Positions 1 to 8,600 of a DNA stretch of 64,000 nt are shown here, piece by piece (position 1 is the stretch's first letter; every line of letters begins with the position of its first letter). This DNA comes from Alcaligenaceae bacterium. GTDB taxonomy: Bacteria > Pseudomonadota > Gammaproteobacteria > Burkholderiales > Burkholderiaceae_B. The DNA is taken from positions 124,001-188,000 of the forward strand of contig JACCET010000007.1 of NCBI GenBank assembly GCA_013416405.1, in the 5' to 3' direction. Under the pieces are notes generated by a model. It made no database searches, was not told the origin of the DNA, and saw only the letters and a program-made list of their open reading frames with translations. The translations under genes were made by a program, and so were the position numbers.

Positions 1-200
1 TTTACCTACCATAGCACACCGCGCGGTCTTGCATCAGGCCGTATCGACCGGTATGAGCGTACGAGCCACGCGGGTTTTTGTCTGCGCACCAGGCTTGTGA
101 ACAAGAACCATTTTCAAAGACCTGCTTTAGGAACAGGTCAATCAGGGCTTACCTGCATTTATTGGTTAAAATCCCGTCCATCTGATGTTGGAGTACCAAA
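1..200. other. left-edge stretch, no gene assigned
   Basis: No complete gene is visible before fdxA. One forward frame is open from the window edge to a TGA at 98-100 and could be the last 32 codons of a gene that begins outside the window. Another forward frame is open to position 204. Neither translation resembles a family I know, so no product is given. The 3' part of the stretch should hold the fdxA promoter and leader, but no convincing -35/-10 pair stands out. Confidence 0.3.
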
Positions 201-524
201 ATGACACACGTGGTCACCGAAAACTGTATTAAATGTAAATTTACCGACTGTGTCGATGTCTGTCCTGTTGACTGCTTTCGTGAAGGCGCCAACTTTCTGG
301 TCATCGATCCCGACGAATGTATCGATTGCGCGGTCTGTGTGCCGGAATGCCCCGCCAATGCTATCTTTGCCGAAGAAGATGTTCCTCAGGATCAGATCTC
401 GTTCATAGAGCTTAATGCCGAACTCACCCCCGAATTTGGCATGATCAACCGATCCGGCAAGCCTTTGCCCGATGCCGATGAATGGAACGGTATCCCCGAT
501 AAGCTCAAGCACCTAGAGCGCTAG
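201..524 (+). CDS. fdxA: FdxA, 7Fe seven-iron ferredoxin
   Basis: This is a small cytoplasmic electron carrier holding one 3Fe-4S and one 4Fe-4S cluster. The 107-residue length is typical of proteobacterial FdxA. The cysteine pattern is clear: C9, C17 and C50 fit the 3Fe-4S ligands, and C21, C40, C43 and C46 fit the 4Fe-4S ligands; C12 and C25 are extra cysteines. The C-terminal extension after residue 60 (acidic, ending KLKHLER) is typical of the FdxA subfamily. It appears monocistronic, with a hairpin right behind the stop and more than 300 bases before the next gene. Its redox partner cannot be told from context. Family assignment is firm. Confidence 0.97.
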   Translation: MTHVVTENCIKCKFTDCVDVCPVDCFREGANFLVIDPDECIDCAVCVPECPANAIFAEEDVPQDQISFIELNAELTPEFGMINRSGKPLPDADEWNGIPDKLKHLER

Positions 525-845
525 GCCACAGACCGGCCGCCTGGCACAAAAGCCGCAGCCCTGATGCGGCAACCAGGCCACGATATAAACAAGCTGTTGT
601 TTTAAAACATCGACCCGTTCGCACCCCAGCGACGGGTACGCGGCCCTCTGTGCCCAGTAAGACGAACTTTCGTTCGCACAAACTCGCATCGAAAACCCTG
701 AGTAAAGTTGACGGATATTTTCTGGTCATTCAGATCAATTTATGATTAGCTTATAAGAAAAGTACACTGTCTACCCATGCACGGACCTTAATCAAGCTTG
801 ATTTGATCCCAAAAAATAAAACACCTTCACATACAAGGCTTATCC
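525..845. other. fdxA-phaZ intergenic region
   Basis: These 321 bases hold the fdxA 3' hairpin, then small inverted repeats (ACCCGT/ACGGGT near 608-635; CGAAC/GTTCG near 663-676) and an AT-rich stretch at 735-830 that should contain the phaZ promoter. I see no coding potential and no consensus promoter strong enough to place. An AAGG about 8 bases before the phaZ ATG serves as ribosome binding site. Confidence 0.4.
539..578 (+). terminator. nested hairpin behind fdxA
   Basis: GCCTGG at 539-544 pairs with CCAGGC at 573-578, and inside it GCCGCA at 552-557 pairs with TGCGGC at 565-570. It starts 15 bases after the fdxA stop. There is no clean T-run behind it, so it may be a weak or Rho-assisted terminator or a 3'-end stabilising hairpin. 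Confidence 0.45.
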
Positions 846-2069
846 ATGCTGTATGACCTGCACGAGCTTCAACGGTCTTTCCTGACCCCCCTGGCAAACT
901 TCACCGATACCGGATCGCAGATTTTCTCCAATCCGTACAGCCCCTTGGCCTACACGCCCATGTCGCGGCAAATTTCCGCCATGTACGAACTGGTGCACCG
1001 GCTAGGCAAAGATTACGAAAAGCCCCTGTGGGGCCTTGGCCAAACCCAGATAGACGGCAAAACTGTTGCCGTAACTGAACATACGGCCATGCAGAAAAGC
1101 TTCTGCAACCTGGTTCATTTCCGGCGCGATGCCGGCCATGCCATGGATGACCCAAAAATCCTGCTGGTTGCCCCGCTTTCAGGCCACCACGCGACCCTGC
1201 TGCGTGACACCGTGCGTGCCCTGCTGCCCGCCCACAATGTCTATGTAACCGACTGGCTGGACGCCCGCATGGTACCGGCTTCGGCAGGTACTTTCACACT
1301 GAACGACTATGTGCGCTACGTGCAGGAATTCATACGCCTGCTCGGCCCCGACGTGCACGTCATGTCGGTCTGCCAGCCTACAGTGCCAACACTGGCCGCA
1401 GTTTCGCTTATGGCGGCCAACAATGAACCCTGTCTGCCGCGCAGCATGATCATGATGGGCGGGCCCATTGATTGCCGCAAATCGCCCACACAGGTCAACC
1501 GCCTGGCCACCACCAAGCCCTACTCCTGGTTCCAGGACAACGTCATTCACCGGGTTCCCTCACGCTACCCCGGCGCAGGCCGCCAAGTGTATCCGGGCTT
1601 TCTGCAGCATGCCGGCTTTCTGGCTATGAATCCCGATCGCCACGTACGCTCGCACTACGACTTCTACATGGATCTGCTCAAGGGCGACAACGACGATGCC
1701 GAAGCGCATCGCCGCTTCTATAACGAATACAACGCAGTGCTCGACATGCCCGCCGAGTTCTACCTTGACACCATCAAGACCGTCTTTCAGGAATATCAAT
1801 TGCCCTGCGGCACCTGGCAGATCGATGGCCAGACCGTCAACCCAGCAGCCATCAGCAACGTGGCCTTGCTCACCATAGAAGGCGAACTGGACGACATTTC
1901 AGGACAAGGGCAAACCCAGGCGGCGCACGACTTATGCAGCGGCATTCCGCAAGCCATACGACAGCACTACACCGCCCCGGGCTGTGGCCACTACGGCATT
2001 TTCTCGGGCCGACGCTGGCGCGAAACAATATGTCCTAAAATAGCCCAATTCATACGTGAGATTCCGTAA
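846..2069 (+). CDS. phaZ: PhaZ, intracellular polyhydroxyalkanoate depolymerase
   Basis: It mobilises stored polyhydroxybutyrate by hydrolysing granule polymer to oligomers or monomers in the cytoplasm. The 407-residue protein has the features of the intracellular PhaZ1-type depolymerases: an N-terminal region rich in aromatics, then an alpha/beta-hydrolase core. The nucleophile elbow carries cysteine rather than serine (SVCQPTVP, Cys176), as known for the Ralstonia PhaZ1 group. The candidate acid is in ELDDISG and the candidate histidine in CGHYGIF near the C-terminus. There is no signal peptide, consistent with an intracellular enzyme. It is a single gene closed by a strong terminator at 2092-2120. 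No PHB synthase or phasin gene is in the window. Confidence 0.93.
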   Translation: MLYDLHELQRSFLTPLANFTDTGSQIFSNPYSPLAYTPMSRQISAMYELVHRLGKDYEKPLWGLGQTQIDGKTVAVTEHTAMQKSFCNLVHFRRDAGHAMDDPKILLVAPLSGHHATLLRDTVRALLPAHNVYVTDWLDARMVPASAGTFTLNDYVRYVQEFIRLLGPDVHVMSVCQPTVPTLAAVSLMAANNEPCLPRSMIMMGGPIDCRKSPTQVNRLATTKPYSWFQDNVIHRVPSRYPGAGRQVYPGFLQHAGFLAMNPDRHVRSHYDFYMDLLKGDNDDAEAHRRFYNEYNAVLDMPAEFYLDTIKTVFQEYQLPCGTWQIDGQTVNPAAISNVALLTIEGELDDISGQGQTQAAHDLCSGIPQAIRQHYTAPGCGHYGIFSGRRWRETICPKIAQFIREIP

Positions 2070-2091
2070 GGCTCTGACTCACCATTCCAAT

Positions 2092-2120
2092 ACAGGGGCC
2101 CAGACGGCTCCTGTTTTTTT
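2092..2120 (+). terminator. Rho-independent terminator of phaZ, abutting the next start codon
   Basis: ACAGGGGCC (2092-2100) pairs with GGCTCCTGT (2106-2114) around loop CAGAC, with one G opposite T, followed by six T residues. The ATG of the next gene is the very next base (2121), so the terminator occupies the place where its ribosome binding site should be. Confidence 0.75.
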
Positions 2121-2750
2121 ATGCCTACTTCCTTGCTCATCGACCGCATAAATGCGGTGCTTCCGCAAACTCAGTGCACAAAATGCGGCTATGACGGCTG
2201 CCGTCCGTACGCACGCGCCATCGCACTGGATAACGCCGCCATCAACCGCTGCCCGCCCGGTGGGCAGCAAGGCGTGCAGGCCCTGGCCCGCCTGTTGGAT
2301 CGCCCCGAACCTGAGCTTGACAGCAGTTGCGGTGAACACCTCCCACTGCAAGTAGCAGTCATTGACGAAGCTCATTGCATAGGCTGCACACTATGCATAC
2401 AAGCCTGTCCTGTGGACGCCATCGTGGGCGCCAACAAATTGATGCATACCGTGCTTGCCGATGATTGCACGGGCTGCGATCTATGCGTGGCGCCCTGTCC
2501 GGTAGATTGCATCATCATGGTAGATGCCGGCCACGAATGGACCGCACAGCATGCAGATACGGCACGCACACGCTATGAGCAACGCCAGCACAGACTGCAG
2601 GCACTGCATCACGAGTCATCCGGCCTGGCAGCCAGAACGCTGGCCAACAAGGCGCCCGTGGCGGCCCTGGCCAGCAGCGACAGCACGACCCGTCAGGCCG
2701 TCATTGCCCAGGCGCTGGAACGCGCCCGCGCCCGCCGCCAAAAAGCATGA
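2121..2750 (+). CDS. RnfB-like soluble 2[4Fe-4S] ferredoxin
   Basis: This iron-sulfur protein resembles the cytoplasmic part of RnfB/RsxB. It has 209 residues, starts directly with the Fe-S domain (C19, C22, C27, C44) and so lacks the N-terminal membrane helix of true RnfB. A double 4Fe-4S ferredoxin follows (C86, C89, C92, C96 and C116, C119, C122, C126, both ending in CP), then a helical basic tail. No rnfACDGE genes are nearby, so it is probably a free electron carrier. The gene overlaps nth by 4 bases (ATGA), and pairing with nth is common in Burkholderiales. The start has no Shine-Dalgarno because a terminator ends immediately upstream. Family certain, role inferred. Confidence 0.9.
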   Translation: MPTSLLIDRINAVLPQTQCTKCGYDGCRPYARAIALDNAAINRCPPGGQQGVQALARLLDRPEPELDSSCGEHLPLQVAVIDEAHCIGCTLCIQACPVDAIVGANKLMHTVLADDCTGCDLCVAPCPVDCIIMVDAGHEWTAQHADTARTRYEQRQHRLQALHHESSGLAARTLANKAPVAALASSDSTTRQAVIAQALERARARRQKA

Positions 2751-3379
2751 ATACCGCCAAACGCACAGAAATATTCCAACGCCTGCAAGCGGCCAATCCC
2801 AATCCCACGACGGAGCTGGAGTACGGCAGCACATTCCAGCTGCTGATCGCCGTCATCCTGTCAGCACAGGCCACTGATAAATCGGTGAACCTGGCAACAC
2901 GCAAATTCTTTCCCCACCACGGCACGCCGCAAGGGCTGCTTGCCTTGGGAGAAGCCGGTCTTGCCGACTACATCAAAACCATAGGCCTGTACAAGACCAA
3001 AGCCCATAACGTTATTTTGACCTGCCAAATGCTGCTGGACCTGCACCAAGGCCAAGTCCCCGAAGACCGCGACGCGCTTGAGGCCTTGCCCGGCGTGGGC
3101 CGCAAGACGGCCAACGTGGTCTTGAACACCGCCTTCGGCCATCCGACCATGGCCGTTGATACGCATATTTTCAGGGTCGCCAACCGCACGCGCATTGCTC
3201 CGGGAAAGAACGTGCTTGAAGTAGAACGCAAGTTAATTAAAGTCATACCCAAACCCTACTTGCTCGATGCCCACCACTGGCTGATACTGCACGGACGCTA
3301 TGTGTGCGTCGCCCGCAAGCCCAAGTGCCCGCAATGCGGTATCTCGGACTTATGCGAGTACAAAGAGAAAGTGCTTTAG
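2747..3379 (+). CDS. nth: Nth, endonuclease III
   Basis: This bifunctional DNA glycosylase/AP lyase removes oxidised pyrimidines in base excision repair. The 210-residue protein keeps the helix-hairpin-helix motif (LPGVGRKTA) with catalytic Lys120 and the catalytic Asp138 in VDTHIFR, at the same positions as in the E. coli enzyme. The C-terminal 4Fe-4S loop C-x6-C-x2-C-x5-C is at C187, C194, C197 and C203. Its ATG overlaps the stop of the rnfB-like gene (ATGA), so the two are translationally coupled. A GGGTTTT/AAAACCC inverted repeat starts at the stop codon and may mark the 3' end. Confidence 0.97.
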   Translation: MNTAKRTEIFQRLQAANPNPTTELEYGSTFQLLIAVILSAQATDKSVNLATRKFFPHHGTPQGLLALGEAGLADYIKTIGLYKTKAHNVILTCQMLLDLHQGQVPEDRDALEALPGVGRKTANVVLNTAFGHPTMAVDTHIFRVANRTRIAPGKNVLEVERKLIKVIPKPYLLDAHHWLILHGRYVCVARKPKCPQCGISDLCEYKEKVL

Positions 3380-3471
3380 GGTTTTCCAGAGACCTATGTA
3401 AAACCCGCATGGAGTTTTATTTCTGATGCTTGCATACTTGCTTCAACCTTAAATAGCGGCAGATGGTTGGC

Positions 3472-4242
3472 ATGAGCGAAAACATCCTTGAAACAAAAAA
3501 CCTAACAAAAGAATTTCGTGGGTTCGTCGCTGTAAGCGATGTCAACCTGCAAGTTCAACGCGGCAGCATTCACGCACTCATAGGCCCCAATGGCGCAGGC
3601 AAAACCACCTGCTTCAATTTGCTGACAAAATTTCTTACCCCAACATCGGGCAAGATCTTTTTCTCGGGCAAAGAAATCACCCACTTGAAACCTGCGCAAA
3701 TCGCGCGGCATGGAATTATCCGTTCATTCCAGATTTCAGCTGTGTTTCCGCAGCTTACCGTGCTTGAAAACGTTCGCATCGGCCTGCAGCGCGCCACGGG
3801 CACGTCTTATCATTTCTGGCGCAGCGACCGCAGCCTTGTCCATCTTGAAGATGCCGCACGTGAGCTGCTCGCCAAGGTCGACCTGGCCGATTTCGCCAAC
3901 GAACTGACGGTCAATCTTCCCTACGGCCGCAAGCGCGCACTGGAAATCGCCACCACGCTGGCCATGGAACCCGAACTCATGCTGCTCGACGAACCCACAC
4001 AGGGCATGGGTCATGAAGACGTCAGCCGCGTCACGCAACTAATCAAAAAAGTAAGTACAGGCCGCACTATTCTCATGGTCGAACACAATATGAATGTCGT
4101 GTCACAAATCGCCGACAAAATCACAGTACTTGCTCGCGGCTCAGTGCTGGCCGAAGGCAATTATCAAGAAGTCTCACGCAACGCCGATGTCATGCAAGCC
4201 TATATGGGCACCACTACCGGCGAACTTGAAGGGGCTCACTGA
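3472..4242 (+). CDS. livG: LivG-type ABC transporter ATPase (system 1)
   Basis: This is one of two nucleotide-binding subunits of a branched-chain-amino-acid-type (HAAT) importer at the inner membrane. The Walker A GPNGAGKT (Lys44) is intact, Walker B is LMLLDEPTQG and the H-loop is VEHNM, as usual in LivG. The insert between the Q-loop and signature is typical of LivG rather than LivF. The start is set at 3472, where MSENILETKNL matches the usual N-terminus; an in-frame ATG at 3463 adds three residues, and neither has a strong ribosome binding site. The stop overlaps livF by one base. First gene of the operon livG-livF-livK-livH-livM. Substrate not determinable; amino acids, amides and aromatic acids are all known in the family. 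Confidence 0.93.
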   Translation: MSENILETKNLTKEFRGFVAVSDVNLQVQRGSIHALIGPNGAGKTTCFNLLTKFLTPTSGKIFFSGKEITHLKPAQIARHGIIRSFQISAVFPQLTVLENVRIGLQRATGTSYHFWRSDRSLVHLEDAARELLAKVDLADFANELTVNLPYGRKRALEIATTLAMEPELMLLDEPTQGMGHEDVSRVTQLIKKVSTGRTILMVEHNMNVVSQIADKITVLARGSVLAEGNYQEVSRNADVMQAYMGTTTGELEGAH

Positions 4243-4952
4243 TGTCCAACGCACTCGAAATCACCGACCTGCACGCCTGGTACGGCGAATCGCACGTACT
4301 CCATGGCATCAACCTCAACGTCAACAAGGGCGAGGTCGTCACACTGTTGGGGCGCAACGGCGCCGGCCGTACCAGCACGCTGCGCGCCATTCTGGGCCTT
4401 ACCGGCTCACGCAAGGGCTCCATACGCATACAGGGCACCGAATCCATAGATCTGCCCACGTATCGCATCGCCCACCTGGGCATAGGCTATTGCCCCGAAG
4501 AGCGCGGCATATTTGCCGGTCTGTCCTGCGAAGAAAACCTGCTGCTTCCTCCCGTCGTGGGCGACACCCTGGGCGGCGGCATGTCACTGTCCGAAATCTA
4601 CGACATGTTCCCCAACCTCGAAGAGCGCAAGCACTCTCCGGGAACCCGTCTGTCGGGTGGCGAGCAGCAAATGCTGGCCGTGGCGCGCATCTTGCGCACA
4701 GGCGCCAACCTGCTGCTGCTAGACGAAATCTCCGAAGGGCTAGCACCGGTTATCGTTCAGGCGCTGGCGCGCATGATCTCTACCCTTAAGGCCAAGGGCT
4801 ACACCATCGTCATGGTTGAACAGAACTTTCACTTCGCCGCGCCGCTGGCCGACCGCTTCTACGTCGTAGAACACGGCCAGATCGTCGAAGAGATCGCCTC
4901 CGCCGACCTGGCCGCCAAGCAAGACACTCTCAACACGTTACTGGGCGTATAA
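4242..4952 (+). CDS. livF: LivF-type ABC transporter ATPase with altered P-loop (system 1)
   Basis: This is the second ATPase subunit of the importer, 236 residues, with the LivF-type signature LSGGEQQ at 137-143 and the VEQN form of the H-loop. Two catalytic motifs are unusual. Walker A reads GRNGAGRT with Arg43 (codon CGT) where nearly all ABC ATPases have lysine, and the residue after the Walker B glutamate is Ile163 rather than proline (LLLLDEISEG). The gene is otherwise intact and sits in a complete operon, so it is unlikely to be a pseudogene. It may form an asymmetric pair with the canonical LivG, which would then carry most ATP hydrolysis. I have the impression that the Arg form recurs in related LivF proteins. 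Confidence 0.9.
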   Translation: MSNALEITDLHAWYGESHVLHGINLNVNKGEVVTLLGRNGAGRTSTLRAILGLTGSRKGSIRIQGTESIDLPTYRIAHLGIGYCPEERGIFAGLSCEENLLLPPVVGDTLGGGMSLSEIYDMFPNLEERKHSPGTRLSGGEQQMLAVARILRTGANLLLLDEISEGLAPVIVQALARMISTLKAKGYTIVMVEQNFHFAAPLADRFYVVEHGQIVEEIASADLAAKQDTLNTLLGV

Positions 4953-5006
4953 ACCCAGGTTTCGCTCATTCCATTCCTTCCAGAACAACACCAAGGAGAC
5001 TTACTT

Positions 5007-6218
5007 ATGAAACTACGCACCCTATCGGCAGCGCTTGCCGTGACCGGGCTCGGCTTCGCCGTTCCAGGCCAGGCGGCTGGCATCTCCGACGATGTCATCC
5101 GGATCGGCATGATCACAGACATGTCCAGTGTTTACTCCGACATCGACGGCCCTGGCGGTGGTGAAGCGGTACGCCTGGCCATCCAGGACGCCGGCGGCGA
5201 AATCAACGGCAAGAAGATCGAATTCATGATTGCCGACCACCAGAACAAAGCCGATATCGCCTCTGCACGCGCTCGCGAATGGTTCGATGAAGAAAAAATC
5301 GACATGCTGATTGGTGGCACCAACTCGGCAACCGCGCTGGCCATGGCTGCCGTGGCAGAAGAAAAGAAAAAGCCCTTCATGGCCATTGGCCCGGGTTCTT
5401 CGAACCTGACCAATTCCCAATGTACGCCTTACACCATCCACTATGCCTACGACACCATCGCGCTGGCACGCGGCACGGGTTCAGCCATCGTGGCTGAAGG
5501 CGGTAAATCGTGGTTCTTCCTGACCGCCGATTACGCCTTCGGCCATTCGCTTGAGCGCGATACCAGCGAAGTCGTCAAGAAAGCCGGCGGCGAAGTCGTC
5601 GGCGCCGTCCGTGTTCCCCTGGGCACTGCCGACTTCTCGTCCTTCCTGGTACAAGCCCAATCTTCAGGCGCAAAAATCCTTGGCCTGGCCAACGCCGGCG
5701 GCGACTTCATCGCTTCGGTCAAGTCAGCCAACGAATTCGGCGTAACCCAAACCATGAAACTGGCCGGCTTGCTGGTATTTATCAACGACGTCCACGCCCT
5801 GGGCCTGGAAGCCACCCAAGGCATGAACCTGACCGCTGCCTGGTACTGGAATCAAGACGAAGCCTCCCGCACCTGGGCCAAGCGCTTCCAAGAAAAAACG
5901 AAACGCATGCCTTCCTTCCTGCAGGCGGGTGACTACTCGGCCGCCAGCTACTTCCTTCGCGCGGTCAAGGAAACAGGTACCGACAATGGCGATGATATCG
6001 TCAAGTGGATGAAGGCCAACAAAGTCAATGATTTCTTTGCCAAAGACGCCGTTGTCCGCGCCGACGGCCGGGTCGTCAACGACATGTATCTCATGGAAGT
6101 CAAGAAACCTTCTGAATCAGAAGGCGAATGGGACTACTACAAGGTCGTCAAGAAACTACCTGGCGATCAAGTCTATGCCTCACTCGAAGAGTCTACCTGC
6201 AAGCTCATAAAGAAATAA
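5007..6218 (+). CDS. ABC transporter periplasmic substrate-binding protein (system 1)
   Basis: This binding protein of the HAAT family (Peripla_BP_6 fold) delivers the ligand to LivHM. It has 403 residues, with a signal peptide over the first 24 (MKLRTLSAALAV to GQAAG). The mature protein starts DDVIRIGMITDMSS, the usual first strand, followed by GGTNSATALAMA and an ADYAFGHSLE lobe-linking region. A good ribosome binding site (AAGGAG) precedes the ATG. A late cysteine (CKLIKK) and one in SQCTPYT may form the disulfide seen in relatives. Its position in the middle of the operon, followed by a hairpin at 6227-6261, would let it be made in excess over the membrane subunits. The ligand cannot be predicted from sequence alone. 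Confidence 0.92.
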   Translation: MKLRTLSAALAVTGLGFAVPGQAAGISDDVIRIGMITDMSSVYSDIDGPGGGEAVRLAIQDAGGEINGKKIEFMIADHQNKADIASARAREWFDEEKIDMLIGGTNSATALAMAAVAEEKKKPFMAIGPGSSNLTNSQCTPYTIHYAYDTIALARGTGSAIVAEGGKSWFFLTADYAFGHSLERDTSEVVKKAGGEVVGAVRVPLGTADFSSFLVQAQSSGAKILGLANAGGDFIASVKSANEFGVTQTMKLAGLLVFINDVHALGLEATQGMNLTAAWYWNQDEASRTWAKRFQEKTKRMPSFLQAGDYSAASYFLRAVKETGTDNGDDIVKWMKANKVNDFFAKDAVVRADGRVVNDMYLMEVKKPSESEGEWDYYKVVKKLPGDQVYASLEESTCKLIKK

Positions 6219-6226
6219 ACCCGCCA

Positions 6227-6261
6227 AAGAGGCCTTACACACATCCGTGCAAAGGCCTCTT
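6227..6261 (+). terminator. intra-operon hairpin between binding protein and livH
   Basis: AAGAGGCCTT (6227-6236) is perfectly complementary to AAGGCCTCTT (6252-6261), with a 15-base loop. Only a short T-poor tail (GCTTC) follows, so partial termination or mRNA stabilisation of the upstream cistron is more likely than full termination, because livH and livM must still be transcribed. Confidence 0.55.
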
Positions 6262-6312
6262 GCTTCATCTCGGGGTGGCTACCAGCTCCCCGTCACGGAT
6301 TCCTGACACGTT

Positions 6313-7200
6313 ATGACTGCAATTTTCGGCATTCCCATCCAGGCCTTACTCGGGCAGTTGCTATTGGGCCTGGTCAACGGTTCGTTTTACGCCGTACTTT
6401 CATTAGGCTTGGCCGTTATATTCGGGCTGCTTAACGTCATCAACTTTGCGCACGGCGCCCTGTACATGCTGGGCGCTTTTGTTGCATGGATGGGCCTGCA
6501 TTATCTCGGCCTGAATTACTGGCTGATGCTACTGATCGCCCCCCTGTTGGTGGGCCTGTTTGGCATTGTCCTCGAACGCACACTCATCAGACACCTTTAC
6601 AAGCTGGATCACCTGTACGGGCTGCTCCTGACCTTCGGCCTGACCCTGCTCATAGAAGGCATATTCCGCAGCATGTACGGCGTATCGGGCCAGCCCTATG
6701 CCACACCCGACTTGCTCAAGGGCGGCGTCAACTTGGGCTTCATGTATCTGCCCATATATCGCGCCTGGGTAGTGGTTGCCTCACTGATCGTATGCCTGGG
6801 CACTTGGTTCGTCATTGAAAAAACACGCCTGGGTGCCTTGTTGCGCGCCGGCACTGAAAATCCAAAACTGGTTGAAGCCTTTGGAGTGAACGTGCCACTG
6901 GTCGTCACCCTGACCTACGGCTTCGGCGTGGCACTGGCCGCCTTCGCCGGTGTGCTGGCCGCACCCATCATGCAGGTTTCTCCATTGATGGGATCCAACC
7001 TGATCATCGTGGTGTTTGCTGTGGTGGTCATAGGCGGAATGGGCTCCATCATGGGTTCCATCGTCACTGGACTGGGCTTAGGCATCATCGAGGGGTTCAC
7101 CAAGGTGTTCTGGCCCGAGGCTTCCAACACCGTTGTATTCATCATTATGGTTATTGTGCTGCTGCTACGCCCCGCCGGCCTATTTGGAAAAGAGAAATGA
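6313..7200 (+). CDS. livH: LivH-type ABC transporter permease (system 1)
   Basis: Inner-membrane permease of the importer, 295 residues, almost entirely hydrophobic with about eight predicted membrane segments. Family hallmarks are the N-terminal GLVNGSFYAVLSLGLAVIFG segment with the adjoining NVINFAHGALYMLGAF, and the conserved cytoplasmic loop ALLRAGTENPKLVEAFGVNV that contacts the ATPase. The late segment VVVIGGMGSIMGSIVTG is also typical. The start ATG follows the binding-protein gene by 94 bases. The stop overlaps the livM start (ATGA), showing tight coupling of the two permeases. Confidence 0.94.
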   Translation: MTAIFGIPIQALLGQLLLGLVNGSFYAVLSLGLAVIFGLLNVINFAHGALYMLGAFVAWMGLHYLGLNYWLMLLIAPLLVGLFGIVLERTLIRHLYKLDHLYGLLLTFGLTLLIEGIFRSMYGVSGQPYATPDLLKGGVNLGFMYLPIYRAWVVVASLIVCLGTWFVIEKTRLGALLRAGTENPKLVEAFGVNVPLVVTLTYGFGVALAAFAGVLAAPIMQVSPLMGSNLIIVVFAVVVIGGMGSIMGSIVTGLGLGIIEGFTKVFWPEASNTVVFIIMVIVLLLRPAGLFGKEK

Positions 7201-8168
7201 ATCGTCAATTAATAAGCTACATACTGGTTGCGATCATTATTGCCCTGCTGCCGGCAATAGGCGCGTACCCCATCTTTGTCATGAAGGTCATGTGTTACGC
7301 CCTGTTTGCCTGCGCCTTCAACCTGTTGCTGGGCTATACCGGACTACTCTCCTTCGGCCACGCCGCATTCCTGGGCGGAGCCGCCTATGCCGCCGGGCAC
7401 GCTATGGCAGTATGGGGCTTTTCAACGCTTGCCGGCCTACTGTTCGGCACCGTCGTGGCCGCGCTCATGGGCCTGGTTATGGGCGCCCTGGCCACTCGGC
7501 GTAGCGGTATTTACTTTGCCATGATCACGTTGGCCATGGCCCAGATGGTCTTTTTCTTCTTCCTGCAAGCGCCTTTCACTCACGGCGAAGACGGCCTGCA
7601 AGGCATACCCCGCGGCACGCTGTTTGGTCTGGATCTTTCCCAGGACATCAATCTGTACTATGTCGTGATGGGAATTTTCTTCCTGGGCTATGCCATTTGC
7701 TGGCGCACCATCAATTCCCCCTTCGGGCAGGTCTTGAAGGCTATCCGCGAAAACGAACCGCGTGCCATTTCGCTGGGCTATAACGTCGACAACTTCAAGC
7801 TGCTGGTCTTTGTCCTGTCTGCGGCACTGGCCGGCCTGGCAGGCGCAACCAAAGCACTGGTCTTTGTTTCGGCAACGTTGTCAGACGCAACCTGGCAGAT
7901 GTCGGGCATGGTCATCCTGATGACGTTGATCGGCGGCCTGGGCACGTTTACCGGGCCAGTGATCGGGGCCATCATTGTTGTGATGCTGGAAAACAAAGTG
8001 GGCGAATTTGGTCGCTTCCTCAGTTCCGCCACGGGCATAGAATGGTTCAAGATACTGGGCGAATCGGTAACCATCGTCATTGGCCTGATCTTCATCATCT
8101 GCGTCATGGCCTTCCGGCGCGGGATCGTGGGCGAACTGGCGCACAAGTTCAAGGCCGGCAAGGCCTGA
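7197..8168 (+). CDS. livM: LivM-type ABC transporter permease (system 1)
   Basis: Second permease, 323 residues. The N-terminal half has the LivM pattern NLLLGYTGLLSFGHAAFLGG, with a YFAMITLAMAQMVFFF helix further on. The ATPase-contacting loop is ALKAIRENEPRAISLGYNV-like (VLKAIRENEPRAISLGYN), followed by FVLSAALAGLAGA and GGLGTFTGPVIGA. It overlaps livH by 4 bases and is the last gene of the operon. A strong terminator follows at 8186-8227, and beyond it lie the palindromic repeats separating it from the convergent second importer. Assignment of the permease class is certain; substrate unknown. Confidence 0.94.
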   Translation: MNRQLISYILVAIIIALLPAIGAYPIFVMKVMCYALFACAFNLLLGYTGLLSFGHAAFLGGAAYAAGHAMAVWGFSTLAGLLFGTVVAALMGLVMGALATRRSGIYFAMITLAMAQMVFFFFLQAPFTHGEDGLQGIPRGTLFGLDLSQDINLYYVVMGIFFLGYAICWRTINSPFGQVLKAIRENEPRAISLGYNVDNFKLLVFVLSAALAGLAGATKALVFVSATLSDATWQMSGMVILMTLIGGLGTFTGPVIGAIIVVMLENKVGEFGRFLSSATGIEWFKILGESVTIVIGLIFIICVMAFRRGIVGELAHKFKAGKA

Positions 8169-8185
8169 CCATCAGCCACTACGCC

Positions 8186-8227
8186 AAAAGGCCGGCAGCA
8201 CCTGTACAGGTACCGCCGGCTTTTTTT
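8186..8227 (+). terminator. Rho-independent terminator of liv system 1
   Basis: AAAAGGCCGGC before and GCCGGCTTTTTTT after a perfect inner palindrome ACCTGTACAGGT form a long stem followed by a T-run. It begins 18 bases after the livM stop. Confidence 0.85.
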
Positions 8228-8245
8228 GTTTTGTGTCAGCAGAGC

Positions 8246-8505
8246 GCTCTATAAGCCGTGGCAGGTGATCATCATGTTGCCCTGGGTGGGTGGAGGCAGC
8301 CCGGCTAACGGCGTGCTTATCTCCGCGTCTGCCTCGTCCAGGTGGGCGTCGGGCGAACTCCCTTCGCTACGCTCCGGTCAAACAACGCCCGACGACAGCC
8401 CCCACCTTCCCTTCGTCAGCACGCGGCGCACGCCTAACCGCCAGGCCACCCCCACCCACCCAGGGCAACTGCGACATGCTGATGACCTGCCACGGCTTAT
8501 AGAGC
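8246..8505. repeat. long imperfect palindrome R1 (first copy of core-type repeat)
   Basis: The outer arms GCTCTATAAGCCGTGGCAGG (8246-8265) and its complement ending at 8505 are perfect over about 21 bases, and complementarity continues inward (TTGCCCTGGGTGGGTGG and its partner). The inner stem is CGTCGGGCG (8347-8355) with CGCCCGACG (8386-8394). The tip reads, on the minus strand, TGTTTGA (8384-8378) then GAGTTC (8360-8355). The block 8328-8363 is identical to 16306-16341 in R3, and 8386-8429 differs from 16362-16405 at two positions, while the outer arms of R1 and R3 are unrelated. It lies between convergent livM and livF. Confidence 0.85.
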
Positions 8506-8600
8506 CTTATGGAGCCAACGGCGGATGACTGAAAGGGCCACAGCGCAGAGCGAATAATGGCAAAACCGCCAGCCTAAAATCACCAAACACAGCCGTCCAC

